In this document: one piece after another, positions 19,504 through 33,400 of the stretch | Numbering within the stretch: the stretch's first letter is position 1 | Layout of the letters: every line of letters starts with the position of its first letter | Assembly: GCF_029227915.1 (NCBI RefSeq) | Contig: NC_079881.1 | Span: forward strand, 13,679,501-13,743,500 | Reading direction: 5' to 3' | DNA length: 64,000 nt | DNA from: Hydractinia symbiolongicarpus | Lineage: Eukaryota; Cnidaria; Hydrozoa; Anthoathecata; Hydractiniidae | Notes under the pieces: model-generated | The model's input: the letters and a program-made list of their open reading frames with translations, nothing else | Database searches by the model: none | What the model was told of the DNA's origin: nothing | Translations under genes and position numbers: made by a program

Positions 19504-19788
19504 TTATATTTCCTGCAAAGTCATTTCGGTTTTCTTTTTCCCTTTACGTATTGAGGTTCCACTTGACTTGATTTTTCTGCTAATTCTTTTCTTTCTCGCA
19601 GGCTCCTGCTGACTTTTTAATCCAGCTCGAATTTTGCATGTGCCATGTTGGCGTAAATGAATTAATGGATTACGACGTCGAACCTCGCTTCCGGGCCAAT
19701 TTGCCTTGTTGACAAAGTTGTCCGTAAATGGCTCAGGGGTCATCACTAGATCTGGGAGCGAGGCTGCACAACGTCGCAAGACATCCAC
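19504..19788 (-). CDS. possible host exon, basic 94-residue ORF
   Basis: The ATG at 19788 opens an ORF with higher GC and more CpG than surrounding intergenic DNA. It begins MDVLRRCAASLPDLVMTPEP and ends in a very basic stretch (RKKRISRKIKSSGTS). It could be a first exon of a minus-strand host gene or a remnant of a mobile element. I do not recognise it. Confidence 0.25.
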   Translation of the reverse strand: MDVLRRCAASLPDLVMTPEPFTDNFVNKANWPGSEVRRRNPLIHLRQHGTCKIRAGLKSQQEPARKKRISRKIKSSGTSIRKGKKKTEMTLQEI

Positions 19789-20575
19789 TTTGCCTGTCGT
19801 ATGGACACAACTTTCATTGAGTGCAGTTTTTACAAAATTCAGACCTGGGTGGCGAAAAGAAAGTTGTGCTTTTTGATATCGTCATGTTACCCACAAAAGG
19901 AAATCAACTTGTAAAATCTTTACAAAGATCTTTACTGATACATTCGGTAAGTTAATTTAGGCAGAAGCCACATTTTGCACGAGCTTGTAAATATCTTCCT
20001 AAGTCGCATAAGACTTTCCTGTCACCTACCCGCAGGCATGGTCCTATATACGAGTACGATAGCACTGAAGGGTAAAGATGTTATTAAAATGCCAAAGCTC
20101 TTTCTCGAAAACATTTAAAACATTTTTTTCAAAACGTCTGAAGCTTTTATAAAAAAACTTTTGCTTAAAATATTGTTTTATTAGCTAGCGTTTACCGTCC
20201 TAATTACGTGATTATCTAACAAACGGGCTTAGCGATGATCTGGCAACTTTGCTTGCCACATATTTTTATGGTTTTGACTATAATTCATCCTTAAAAACAA
20301 CCTTGCAAAAATGCTGGTGAAGAAGGTGGACAGTGTTAAGCGGGAAAGAAACCATCAAAAACATCCTATTTGCATGATTTGCGTCTTAGTTCCAAGATGT
20401 GGTTTTTCCAATGTAAGCTTCACTGGAATTATTTCTAAAGTCTTTATAATTTATGATTAATATGGTTGCATAACTTGGCGACTTGTCTTCGGATGGAGCT
20501 ACTAGATACTTAGAGAACACTGCAATAATCTTTATTATAATTCTAAAGTTCTTCTTCTAGAAGATTGTATAAAGC
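19789..20575. other. no gene seen
   Basis: AT-rich sequence with no long reading frame. The missing first exon of UQCRC2 may lie in this interval or upstream of it, but no ATG with a convincing mitochondrial presequence and donor could be chosen. Confidence 0.4.
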
Positions 20576-20579
20576 TGGA

Positions 20580-20922
20580 GACTTGCAACATAGCCTTCTC
20601 TTATCTAAAAGAAGTCCTACCATTTTCATTTGATGACTTTCTGTCACCTGTTGCCTCGTTGCATGATTATAATAAAACTGTTTCAAAATTAAAATATGCT
20701 TTTCCACGAACAAGGACAGTTACTTATGGTTCGTACTCAATTGCCACTGAAACAGTAAAGTGCTGGAATAAACTCCCTGAACTTGATAATTTAAAGGTAG
20801 ATAAAATTATAGCTCCTACTACATTCTGGAAAAATACGATGAAATACACTAGTATTTTAATTTTATTATTTTTTATTGTAACTTTACTTATTAACACCAC
20901 AATTGAACTAAATATTTGTTAA
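20580..20922 (+). pseudogene. non-LTR retrotransposon reverse transcriptase, C-terminal fragment
   Basis: The frame reads LHDYNKTVSKLKYAFPRTRT, then YGSYSIATETVKCWNKLP and a hydrophobic tail. The order NYN...PR-RT-YG...WN-LP is the usual end of LINE (Jockey/CR1/RTE-like) reverse transcriptase proteins. Only the last 110 residues remain and no poly(A) tail is visible. It lies about 400 bp upstream of the first readable UQCRC2 exon. Confidence 0.55.
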
Positions 20923-20927
20923 TTAGC

Positions 20928-21010
20928 AGGCCATTTCGTGTGAGGCGTGCGATCGCATGCGCCACCCCCACACACGTGCAGGTTTGTTTAGGCGTAGATC
21001 GCACGTGAGC
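20928..21010. repeat. single MITE-like end (caggccattt)
   Basis: The sequence begins caggccatttcgtg and continues with gcgtgcgatcgcatgcgcc, the same terminal word and gcgtgc/gatcgc content as the MITE at 25758-26196. No matching inverted end was found nearby. Confidence 0.35.
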
Positions 21011-21335
21011 AGTCTTTACCAAATGTTGATAATGTGAATTTAATTGCTACCATTTACCAGCTATCAGGCTATATTAAGGCTTTGTGAGTTTCATTTTAAT
21101 GATTTTATAAAAAAATGCAACAATATTCAGGCCTCGTCAGGAAGAAAAATGCCGGCGTGCGAGCTTCGCTGAAAAAGCTATAGTCTATTGTATAAAGTCA
21201 AGCTTGTTTCGTTTTGACTTTTCTTGTATCAGAGTAAACTTTACTCGAATGATAATGGAAGAAAAATTTTGTAAAAATATGTCGCAAATTGCAATTTTGA
21301 ATCCATTAATTTGACTTCATATTCTTTCTATTAAG

Positions 21336-21428
21336 AACAAACTTGTTTCTGCTGCTGTTCCATTAACTGATCCATTACCTGATGCACCAAGTCAGCATGT
21401 TCCAAGAATAGTGCATAGAGATGTAAAG
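21336..21428 (+). CDS. UQCRC2: UQCRC2 first readable exon
   Basis: 31 codons in phase 0, after acceptor ttaag and before donor gtattt. It encodes the linker after the presequence (VPLTDPLPDAPSQHVPRIVH), poorly conserved and typical for the N-terminus of the mature protein. An upstream exon with the ATG is needed. Confidence 0.75.
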
Positions 21429-24400
21429 GTATTTGTTTATTTTGAGAATGAATACTATAGTTATTTAAATTTCACACACTTGTGCATAGTTGACAAAAAG
21501 TGTCAGAACCCTATTTTTAAAGCAACCCCTCTATTTTTATTTCGAGGTCAAGCTATTATCTTTATTCTGTAACGGATAGGTAACGTGAACAGCCTATTAA
21601 TTTTAATTCATATTCAGATACATCAGAACGCAACGCACCCACCAAAAAGCAATGTTAAATAGTTACAAAAAGGGTGATAGTGCAAAAAAGTTCTAGTAAA
21701 TTAAATTGTCTACTTTGTCTGCATTTCATAGCCACTAAATTTGACTAAAAATACATGGTATTTTTAGAACTTTCAGCAAGATTTCCAATGCATAGATATG
21801 TTTCTAATTTGTTGCCAAATTTCAAAATTGCCACAATCTTAGTTTAATGAGTTTATTAAATGTTTTCTCAATTGTCGATTTCAAATAAATTTTTTTTGGT
21901 TTTGACAGGCAGAAACATGAATTTAGATATATTACGGTATAAACAGAATTTGAGTTTGCAAAGTAAAATGGCTGGAAACTGAAACAAAACAAAAAATAAG
22001 CAAATGCTGTTTTAAGGCTAACTTAATGATCTGTCTTACTTGAAGAAGGTAATCTGAGAAACAATAATTTACTCTGAAATATAGAACAACCCACCCTTTT
22101 TACAACAGCCCCCTATTATGCTCAACCTTACCTTTTAACTGGGATATTTCCAACACTCTATTTTTGTAAAATTTCAGAAAGTCGACCCCCCCCCACCCTC
22201 TTAAGTAAAGGAGAAGGGGGGTCTAGCTATGTTTGTGCACATGCTATTTTTGATTACTTTACAATGCCATAAAGTTTGAATGCACATCCCTTAACAGGTC
22301 TAAAGCTACAAATGACACAAAATATCAAAACTTGCTATTACTATGACATAATTATACAGCATCTGAAATTCTTTAAATGTGAATATCTTAAGAGCGAAAA
22401 AAGCTTTTAAAAAAAATTAAAAAGACTTGTTAACCAACTTTTTAAGCGCTATAATATAAGTGCAACATCATTTTATACCTCTTGTTCCCTTTAACGAAAT
22501 ATGTTGGGTTTTTTTAATGGTATACTATTTTCTCTGCTGTAATTTTGGCATGGCAAAGCAAGTATATAATTTTAGCAGATTTGCTTTTTTCCATAACGGT
22601 TGTTAGACACCTTCAATTTCGTTGGACATTTTCCAATTTTATTTTATTTTCTTTCAGTTTTCTTTTTTTTTTGTTGCAGATGCTTATATGTGACGATTCC
22701 AGGAAATTTAATAACAAGCTGTAATTATCGATAGGTATCGATAAAAAAAGAACAGAATTATCGATAAATAAAATGGATAAGTGATAAGGTCATTAGCAAT
22801 AAACAAGTTAAGCTATAATTATCACTAATTTGATTTGCTTTGTCAGCAGATTATTGATAATAGTGCGAAGATAACGAAACAACAAAAACGGTTTGCTTGA
22901 TGTTTTCATAAATAGTATTAATATTCTTTTTAGAATCTTACATAATAATACGGAGTGTTTGTGACGATCATAGTGGATATTGTCATTTTCCTTTGATGTT
23001 GCCAAAATTTTCTTTGAAGTTGTCGAAAAAAGTTTGTCTCAAATGTTAAATTTTATGACGTTACCGCGCGACGTCAATAACACTATTTTAACCTCAGTAT
23101 CTTATATTAAATTAATGAAGCCATTACAGTGCACTTAAAATTTGAGGCCAAATGACCTGGAAACGAGGTGGTGACGTCAATAATTTTTCACCGCGTGGGT
23201 AACTAGGGACCACCTGGGACCAATTTTGGTAAGTTTTCTGAACCTGGGTCCCCAAATCCGTTTCGGAATTGACAGGTTGATGACGTCATCAAAAAACTTT
23301 TAATCCCTAATATCTCTGCAAACGTTTGTCAAAAGTACATGATCCTATACATACTCTTGATCAGCGTTTCAAGATATACGATGAAGGTAACAGGTATATA
23401 AATTTCTAAAAAAAAATTTCGGGGTTTGGCCATTGCTGACGTCAGCAAAATTTTTAAACCCTTCTATCTTCTTAGGCGTTCATCAAAACCCCATGATCAT
23501 ATACATTTTCTTGATCAGCAGTTTAATCTCATTGTAGAGGCAACGTGAAAACAAGGTTCTAATTTTTTTTTGTGGATGGGTTACTGACGTCATAAAAATT
23601 CAAATAACTTTCTTTTTCATATTTATCCTGCGTTGTGGATTTTTTCACGGGCTTTATCGACTATTTGTGAATATAATTTGTTTGATCGCTGTAAAGTATA
23701 AAAAAATAATTTAGTTAGTCTCTTTTTAATTTTTTTGCTTCTGCAAAATACTGCATGCTGTAAACATGCAGCACTGTCCAGACCCCTTTTATTTTAGATT
23801 CTTCCTTTGGGCTGGTGGTTGCGCTTAAACAAAACCTTATTAAATTAACCTACTACTTCATAACAAGTAAGAAACAAGTTTCTTTTTGTATAAAAGTCTA
23901 CACCAATAAATTTACAGCTTTTTTAAAACTAAAACAAGTCTGAGTTACGGGAGCTCGCCAGCCTCTAACAGTTGCATTGGAATAATTTTAACTAATTAGA
24001 AAATGCTGTAAATTGATACAGCCAAATTAGGGGGTGTTTTTGTTTGTGCCACTTAAAGCCCTGTTTACACAAACCACACAACATATGAAACACTACTGGA
24101 AAGTCTTGTTTTTAACCATGTTAGATTTTTTTCACCAGCAGGCCTGAAGATTTCTTTATATTAAATTGCAGTACAAAAAATATCATTTTTAGACATTGAC
24201 ACAATATAGCTAGTGCGTGGTCATTCTGTTCCCACACCGTTTCTACACATGTCCAATTATGTAACTTTTGTTAATATTTTTTTTGTTTCGTCGCAGTGAA
24301 ATTCTGTATCGGACATTTCATTTATGGGAGATGGTGTCAGCAGAAATTTGATATTTTGATACCCAATATTTAGGCAAAAATTTGCACATTCCTTTAAATT

Positions 24401-27400
24401 TAGAATTATGGTATTACATGGTGGAGAAGAGTTTTGTTTGCTTCAGAAATCTTGATTATTCCCATGGTTCACTCCTGAGTTATATATTTATAGTAATGTG
24501 TTTTAGCCAAAAAAATAAATTTAGCCTCTTATTTTTGATCACCTGCAATAGTGAAGTTATCTATAAATTAGTTTTTCTTTAGATCCACTCATCACGATTT
24601 TCTGATTGTTTACAAAAGTTTTCTAGGAAGTAACATTTTTGGATTTTTTTAAATTTCATTTGGTCTTGTATGCAGGAAAATTTGATCATTTTTATTTGTT
24701 AATTAGATTTTTTCACCAAGTTAATTCTCAATAAAGGCTAGTAGAAATTCTTGGATTTTTCAGAAAAAATCATAACCAACCCAATATTTGGCACCTGTAA
24801 TCTAGGTAATTTGAGGCTCAACTTGTATTAAGATGATTATCATTACTTTTTTCTATAAATATAAAATGGTTTAAAATATTATTGCGGATCATTATCTACA
24901 AATTTTACTTGGTCCCACATACAGCCTCTGGTTTCAAATTAGCTGAAAATACGGTTTTTCACGTTTTCTTAAAATTGATAAAATATAACCTGAGAACAGA
25001 AAATAATTTACCAATTTCAGTTGATTTAATGTTTAAGAAAAAATATGCTACCACCCAAAATTACCGATAGATAAGGTTTTCATGTTTGTCTAAAAATTTC
25101 ACTGTTTATTCTGATGTTTGATAATCTTGTATGAGCATTAAGATGTAAACTTGTTTTACTGTACAGAAATATTTTTGATATGGTTTACATTATTAGTAAG
25201 GGATCGTCTCCGAGATCGTTTCAATAAAAATCGTTTTATATCGTTTCATTTTTTAATTAGCATAGCATGTGATACGAATTTGTAACAATTTTAAATTAAT
25301 GTTTAATTTTTTGAAATTGTTTCAAATTATATGGGAATCGTGACACTATTTTGTAAATCGTTTCATTAAAAACTAAAATCGTTTCATAATCGTTTCAAGA
25401 TTGTTTTAATATATTTACTTGAAATCGTTTCAGATACCATAATTCGTTTCAAAATCGTATCATCATTATGATCGTTTCATTATATTTATTTTAGATTGTT
25501 TTCAAAATCGTTTCAAGGTGTTTGTTTTACATTCTTTTTACATAAAAGAATAAAAAAATTATTAATCTAATAATGGTCTTTCAATAAAACCTACACTCTG
25601 TCACGCAGGTAAATTTCATCGTAAAAAATCATGTATCTAAAAAACAAATATATATATAGATTTGCATATTTTTTTAATTCATCTATTTTATTACTAAATT
25701 TTTTTAATACGTAGCTCTTTTTTATTTCATAAACTTATTCAAAACGCACTACAATGACCAGGCCATTTCTTGAATAAAACTATGCCAGAGCTACAAAAAG
25801 CACCCGCTAAAAAATTACGAGTGCTAAGGTGTGCGAAAAATTGCACTTGTAAGCAAAATTTACAAGTGCGATGTGAATATTTGCAAGTGTAATTCACACT
25901 TTTTTTTTTGTTTATCGCAAATGGTTTTCCGTCTTTCGTTCGAGTCTCAGTGTAATGCACCAACCGAGCATAAGAGTGTCAGCATGAAGGAAAGGGGCCT
26001 TTAGGGGGACTTTTATGTTCTCTATACTTTTTAAAACAATCAATCACGAAGAAATGCATGTTATGTAATCAGCGTAATAGCCTTTTTCATCGCTCTAAAA
26101 AAAATTCACAAGTGCGATAATAAACACTCGTAAATCTTTTTACGAGTGTGCGGGCGAGTGCGCGTGCGATCGCACTTGTCTCAAGGAATGGCCTGGATAT
26201 TTCTTTTTATGAAAATCTAATTTTTGTTATCATAAAAATGAACAAAATTATTATCACAGATTGTCTGTAACGACGACACATGGAATAATATTTCTAAAGT
26301 TTATAGAGTTTTGTTATCTATTTATATCTCAGCAATCGCAGTGTGCATAATAAAATGATTTGCAGCAATGCATAGAAGATAGTTACTGGTGTCTTATTAA
26401 TTGTATTAATTAATTTTTTTTTACATTTTTGTGGCCACCTGTTGTTTAAAAGTAGCAAATATAAAAAAAGAAAAGAATATCATTTAAACTTAATTTTTAA
26501 TTTTTTTACTGATTTTAACAGCACTTATCAATTTAGTCCTGGGCACTAGGTTTTTAAATACATGCCAATAACACCTAAAAATAGTACCTGTTATACTGCT
26601 CCATTAACAGAAGCAAATCATTTTAATATGCTCAATTTGATTGCAAAGATATAAATAGATTAGAATAAATTCAACACAAAAGAAAAATTGACCTCCAGGA
26701 TCATGTTTTATGAGAGTAAGGAAATCGTTATTGAGAGAAAAAATAAAGCACCTAAGTGAAGTAAGGTCATAAGTATTAAGTTTTTTCTCTGGGGGCCAAC
26801 AATGCAAAAAAATTTCTCAGCTAACACTGGCATTTTATAATTATAATTTATGCAGCAAAAATTTGTAAGAAATATAGCGATAAATTTAGCGATAAATAGC
26901 TTTAGCTATACTTCGCGATAATTTCCAATGGATATTAACATTTATCGATAATCCTCCTACTGTTAGCGAAATAGCGATAAAGCACATCGATAAGTAAAAA
27001 TTATCGCTATATAGCTTCTTATCAAATTCCCTGGAATTGTCACAATTGACAGCGTTAGCTGAGAAAAAAGCTAGCTATATAGTTTTTTTTTTATGTCAGA
27101 ATAAAACTGTAGCGAATCAGGGACTTTAAGGATATTTGATTTATGTTATTTTCTTTTTTTTAGATAATTATTTTCTAGATAAAGTTTGGCAAATTAAACA
27201 ATCAGAACTAAAATTATTCCCAAGCAATAGCTTAAAGCTGGCTAGCTAGCTTCCTTGACCCAGACTTGTTTTAGTTTTAAAAAAACTATAAATTTATTGC
27301 ATTGGACTTTTATACGAAAAGAAGCTTGTTTCTTACCTGCCATAAAGTAGCTAGCTAATTCAATAAGGTTTTGTTCCTGCTTTTTGTTGATAGTTTGTCA

Positions 27401-30400
27401 AATTAAACGATCACAACTAAAATTATTCCAATGCAACTGTTAGAGACTAGCTAGCTCCCCTAACCCAGACTTGTTTTACTTTTAAAAAGCTGTAAATTCA
27501 TTGGCGTAGACTTTTATACATAAAGAAATTTGTTTCTTACTTGTTATAAAGTAGTAAGTTAAATTAATAAGGTTTTGTTCCAGCGCAGTCATTACGTCCA
27601 AAAAGAAGAATCTAAAATAAACGGGTCTGTCTGCACAGCGCCGCATGCTTACAACGTGCATTATTTTGCAGAACAAAAAAAATTAAGAGACTAACTAAAT
27701 TCATGTTTTATTTTTTATAGCGATCAAACAAGTATTCACAATTCTAAAAAGAATATTAATACAATTTATGAATATTCTTGGTAGATTTGTGGAATGAACA
27801 CCAAAATATGTTTCACATGAAAAAAGTAATTTTAATGACGTCATTGGGATAAAAAACGACGTCATTTCGGCAAGAAAATTTCATATTTTAACGATAAAGC
27901 TAGTAGGAAACGTTCTACCAGAAATATTGATGCTCATCTCATTAAGCTTGGCATACATGTAGAGCAGGGCATGTAAAGATAATCGAGGTAAGGAAAACAA
28001 TTAATGACATCATTGGGATCCGAAATGAAGTCAATTTGCTGGATCGATATTTCCTTCAAATCTGGTCTGCTTTTTGTCCCTAGTAATCATATAATCACTT
28101 TAGCAACACCTTGGTTACCACTTAGTAACCAACATGCATGTAATAAATTACTTATATACCCAATACAACATCTTCTAACATTCTTACATGAATGTCAACG
28201 GTTTTCAAAATTCTAAAAAAATTACTGCCGTCCAAAAAATGCAATACCCCCAGCAAAGTACCAAATTTTGCCAAATATTTTTTTTTCATCAGAAGCCCTA
28301 ATAAAAGTTAGGAATAGACACAAAATTTAAGCACTCAATTACATGTGTATCCAAAGTTATGCCTAGTCAAAGATACCGTCGGCACTTTGTGCCCCCCCCT
28401 GGTATAATAGGGTTAAACGACCTTAATATTTTTCCAAAAAAATTATATCACTCAATTGAGAAAAATAAGAGCTTCCAAAATATCTACATATCAGGTTATA
28501 ATGTTATTTAGAATGGATATTTGGATTATAAAAATCATGCGCACTTTCCTTTACACTCGCCTAAAGGAAAAAAATTTGTGGGAAGAAACTTTTGTGTCAA
28601 GAAACTTCTGCAGAAAAGAAAATGTGAAACAAGAAAATTTTCCCCAAAAATGCAAAAGTTTAATACCACGAAAAAAGCTATATATATTTTAAAAGTTACG
28701 ACTGCAAGATTGCAAAAGAATTGTAAAAGAAATGTCTGATTTATTTTTTGTGAACTTTATTTAAAAAGAAATCCTTCATGCACATCCATTTGTCTGCAGT
28801 GTTGTATGTGTATGAGGTGTGAAAAATAACCAAACCAAATAACCAAATTGAAGATCCTGTCTTATTGGGTCATTGGAAAAAATATACAAAAGCCTGAGAC
28901 GAGCCAAGTGTGATTTCAGCAATTAAATTTATGTTAATTAATTCACCTTTATAATATCATTGCTTTGATAAAGTTTTGCTATTACTTAATATAATACAAT
29001 AATTTATGCATAATTAAATCTGAAATTCTTCAAATGTGTATATATTGAGAACGAAAAATCTTTTTAAAAAATTTAAAAAGACTTGTTAACGAACTTTTTA
29101 AGCTCTTTAATATATTATTTAGTTTTGCAGTCTTTAATAATGGCCATTGAAAAACTTGAAAAATCACTGTGGTGTCTGTGGTTAGAGGTTTCATTTTGCG
29201 CCTTGACTCCATTGTGAAATTGTCTTTATTAAAAAAGGGAATGAGTTTTTGCTAAGTTATGAAATTTATAAACTGTTTTTTTATTGATCAATTATTTTAG
29301 ATAACCCAACTTGAGAATGGAATTAAAGTTGCAACCGTAGATAATGGTGGCGCAGTTAGCAGACTTTGTGTAGCACTTAGAGGTGGAAGTCGAAATGAAA
29401 CCAGTACCCAGTTCGGATTATCACATCTCTTAAAAAATGCTGCTTTTATTGTGAGTAAATCAGAACTAATGTAACGTCCAGGCCTTTTTTAAGAGAGGCG
29501 TGCAATAGCACGCGCACACCTCCACACACACGCAAAATGGCTTAGGGGTGCTATTGATAGCACCTGCAAAATGACAAATTTTATATGAAGTTAACCAGTG
29601 CAGCACACCCAAAACACACATGTAAAATACTTGAGGCGTGCTTTTTGGCACACACCTATTAAAATTTACCTGAAAAGGCCTGAACGTCAATATCACTACT
29701 TTAACGTCAATGTCCTATATTAAATTAATGAAGCCATTACAGTGCACCTAAAACTTATGGTCAAATATCTTTGGAAATGAGGTGGTGACGTCAATGATTT
29801 TTCACTGAGTGGGTAACCAGGGACCACCTAGGACCAATTTGGGTAAGTTTCCCAAACTTGGGTGCCCAAATCTATTTCGGAATAGACGGGCTGATGACAT
29901 CATCAAAAATCATTTAAACCACCATATCTTCGTAACCGTTTGTTAAAAGTACATGATCCTATACATTTTCTTGATCAGCATTTCAAAACCTTTACGATGA
30001 AGGCAACGGGTATACAAATTTCTAAAAAAAAAATTGGTTTTAACTGGCCATTGTTGACGTCAGGAAAACTTTTACACCCTTACATCTTGTTAACGGTTCA
30101 TCCAACGCACATGATCATATACATTTTCTTGATCAGCACTTTTAGCTCTGCACAATAGAGGCAATGTGAAAATAAGTTTCTAATTTATTTTTTTATGGAT
30201 GGGTTGCTGACGTCATCAAAATTCAAATCATGCTTCTTTTTTTTCATTTTTATCCTGCCTCAGTGGATTTTTCCACAGGCTTTATTGACTAGTACTACAT
30301 ATATAAGAAGAACTTTATTACATATCACGGAAACAACATGCATAATTTTTTCAAGTTTTATGTCAATATTCACCTCCGTAAAGCAATAATTGCGTTAGCT

Positions 30401-33400
30401 GTCGTCGCCATTAGCGAACAGAAGCCAACTTGGTTTGTATACATTTTGTTGCTTTATCACGCTGCGCACTTCGCTCAACAACATTTTGAAGTTGGATGTG
30501 TCACTATTGAGTGAATAGCTCACAGTTTTATAAGCTAACAAACCACAATCTACCAAGGAGGCATTTTAAAAAGTACCAACACAAACCATTACATCAAAGG
30601 GACAAGCAATGAAGATGAGTTATCCAAAATACAGAAAACTTTGAGACTATATTTGTGTTGTTTGTTTTTAAGAAATCAACACTTTATTGTGTATGTTGAA
30701 TTAAACTTTTGTGTTCGAAACTTTATGAATTAACTGCTGAAAGATACAGAAATAATGTAAGAGAATAAATGAAAATAAAAACAAGGTAAATAAAATTATA
30801 AAATCACATCAGGCCGTATATAAATAAAAAACTACACTTATTGAACAAATATATTATTGCAAATTCTCAGGGGAAAGATTACGTTATGCTGTTCTTAAAT
30901 AATTATAAAAACTTAATGTCTAATTGATCATTTAAAGCTTGCATGAATTTTCTAATATAGATTGCTTCTAATATCTTACATTTTTTCTTGTTCAATTGGG
31001 CTGAGCAAAATACCTTTTCACAAAAGCATAACCTTCTTTTAATGCCATTAGCTTTGATCGTTCGGAATTCCCTACAATTTGTCATGCTCCTTCCTTCTAA
31101 TACAAACATTTCTTTTTTCTCACCCATTTACACTACATGAATATCTTCCTATGTAAATCACATGCAATTTGGGCGTATATCCTTGTGTGTATATCCTTTA
31201 ATGGAAAAAGCGACTTTATTTTCCTTGTTTTCCAGGTGATAATTAATCTGAATGTTTTCTTACTAAAGTAATACATATTCTCTATAAATTTCTGCGCTGC
31301 TCTTTCATTTTTCATACAAAAAGGTATATGGATTGTACTTTGGAAAGTTCTTCCTGAAAAAGCCAATTTGGGATCATGATCTCTTCTTGGTCAATATTTT
31401 TAAACAATCTAACGACAGAGTTAGTAAAAACAACTGGATATCCAGCATATTTTAAGTCTTTTCTCAAATCTAAAATTTGAGCTTATTCTTTTTGCTTGAT
31501 GCAATTCTACCAACACAACATTTTTTTGTACTTCTTGGGAACAGCCTATTTCCAATAAAAAGGTAGCTTACAGCGACGTAGTTAGTAGGAATTCAATACC
31601 GGTAGACCGTTAAAACAATGTTTATTGTTATAAAACTAAAGCATTATTGTATAGGTAAATAGCATACCAATCTTCATTTTCTACTTAATGCTGTTGTTAA
31701 ATGAAATTCAAAAAGCAAGAAAACAAAGGATTGAATTCTTAGCATTGTTGCCACCATGTTTATTTTGCTTGATAAATTGAGAAGTTTAAGCCTTGTATGT
31801 CATGTACGTGAAGAACAGACCCAGGCTAGCCGAGACAATTCGCATCCGTTAACACAGGCATACTACATGAAATCAACACCAAGAATATCCACCCTTGAAT
31901 TGGTAAAATTATGTTTGTTACTTTTGTTTTTAATGTGACATGATCAAAATTCTTTATAAACAGGTTTATTTACAAACAGGTATTCTATTTTCACTGCAAT
32001 CGAAAGAGCATCTAAACTATGTGAACAATTCTTTGGAATTTTTTCAAATAGTTTCATTTCATAGAAAACAAAATTGAAGTTGGTTGTTTAAGTTTCATAT
32101 TTATTACATCTAGAAAGAAAATTTGCGTTCGTTGTCAGTTTAAACATTGGTGCTATATTTCATTCATTCAAAGTTATATAATATTGTTGTTATTGTTTGG
32201 TAAAAAAAAATGCTTTTTTTTCTTTTTTTTCTGTCTCCTCTGATTCTGATTCCACTTATTTTTCTGTTTGTTTCTTTTACTTAGTGTTTAAGTCACGGGG
32301 CATTCAAAAACCACTGGACAAAGTCATAACAAAAAGTCCTCTCGTATGCATCAAAGAGTAAAAACTAAAAATAAAGCACAAGGGGAAACAGAAGCTGCTA
32401 CGACATCAATGTTGACAGCCAATGTAGATAAACAGCAGTAATATTCTGTAGAACAAAATGTGAATTTCGACGAAAACTAGGAAAGCTTCATATAAGTAGT
32501 GAGGATCTTGATACTGAATCTAATGGTGATGATAGCGACGATGACAACGAGGAAGGAGATTTTCACATGGCACCTAAATATGGAAGAGTATATCTGACTA
32601 TGATGCAGAACCATTCATACTGGGAAAATGAATTTCCTTTCACCAATAATTCAGCCAAAGATAAAGGTTGGTTATGTAAACATTGCACTTAATATAGTGT
32701 TGGCGAGCATTGGTGAACAAAAGGAGTAAAGCTTTGGGAACTTCCAAACAGGACATTCCTAACACATGAAAACTCAACAAAACATCAGGACGCACTTCAC
32801 AAACGGCGAGAATGTAAAAGAATGTTAACAAAAGGCAACATATACCGTCAGATAGGGCAGGGCCAGCTTGTTCAGAAAGCTGAGATCAAAGCTAGATATA
32901 GGCGTGTAATCATAACGTTTTTAATAACAATATACTTTGTGGCAAAAAGAACTGGGCAGTGAGGGAGAACTTTGAGGACATAGCTTCATTCCTTTGTGAT
33001 TTGGAGGATAACGATGTAGACACGCATGTGAGTGGTAGCAGTTCAAGGGCCATATATACCTCAGTGGCTTCAGTAGATGAGTTTATCAAAATTATTGATG
33101 AGAAATTAGATGCGGAAACATGCGCAAAGATAGTTGCTGCTGGAGATTACAGCTTGCTTGCAGATGAAAAAACGACCATGTCAGATAAAGCTGTTTTGTC
33201 TATTTACGTAAGATACGTACACTATGATATGTACAATGTAGAAGAACATTTCATTAGTCTGATAGAGATGGTGGGGATTAAAGGTGCAGCAGCTTTATGT
33301 AATAAAATATGCAAAGTACTGCTCTTAAAGGAAATCGAAAATTGGCAACTTCGTTTCCATGGTTTCGATGGGACTAATACGATGAGCAGTGAAGTTTCTG

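Larger units (their letters stand above)
22689..27045. mobile_element. 4.36 kb element with ~45 bp inverted ends, nested with other repeats
   Basis: The left end tgtgacgattccaggaaatt (22689) is the inverse of the right end around ctggaattgtcacaa (27031-27045). The match continues for about 45 bp, into cgataa-rich subterminal sequence on both sides. It has no transposase ORF. Inside lie a copy of family X, repeat Y and a MITE. It is probably a non-autonomous DNA transposon that collected later insertions. Confidence 0.5.

Noticed and set aside
28004-28739. Three ORFs of 70-78 codons in UQCRC2 intron 1
   Set aside because: Low-complexity, AT-driven composition and no recognisable motif.
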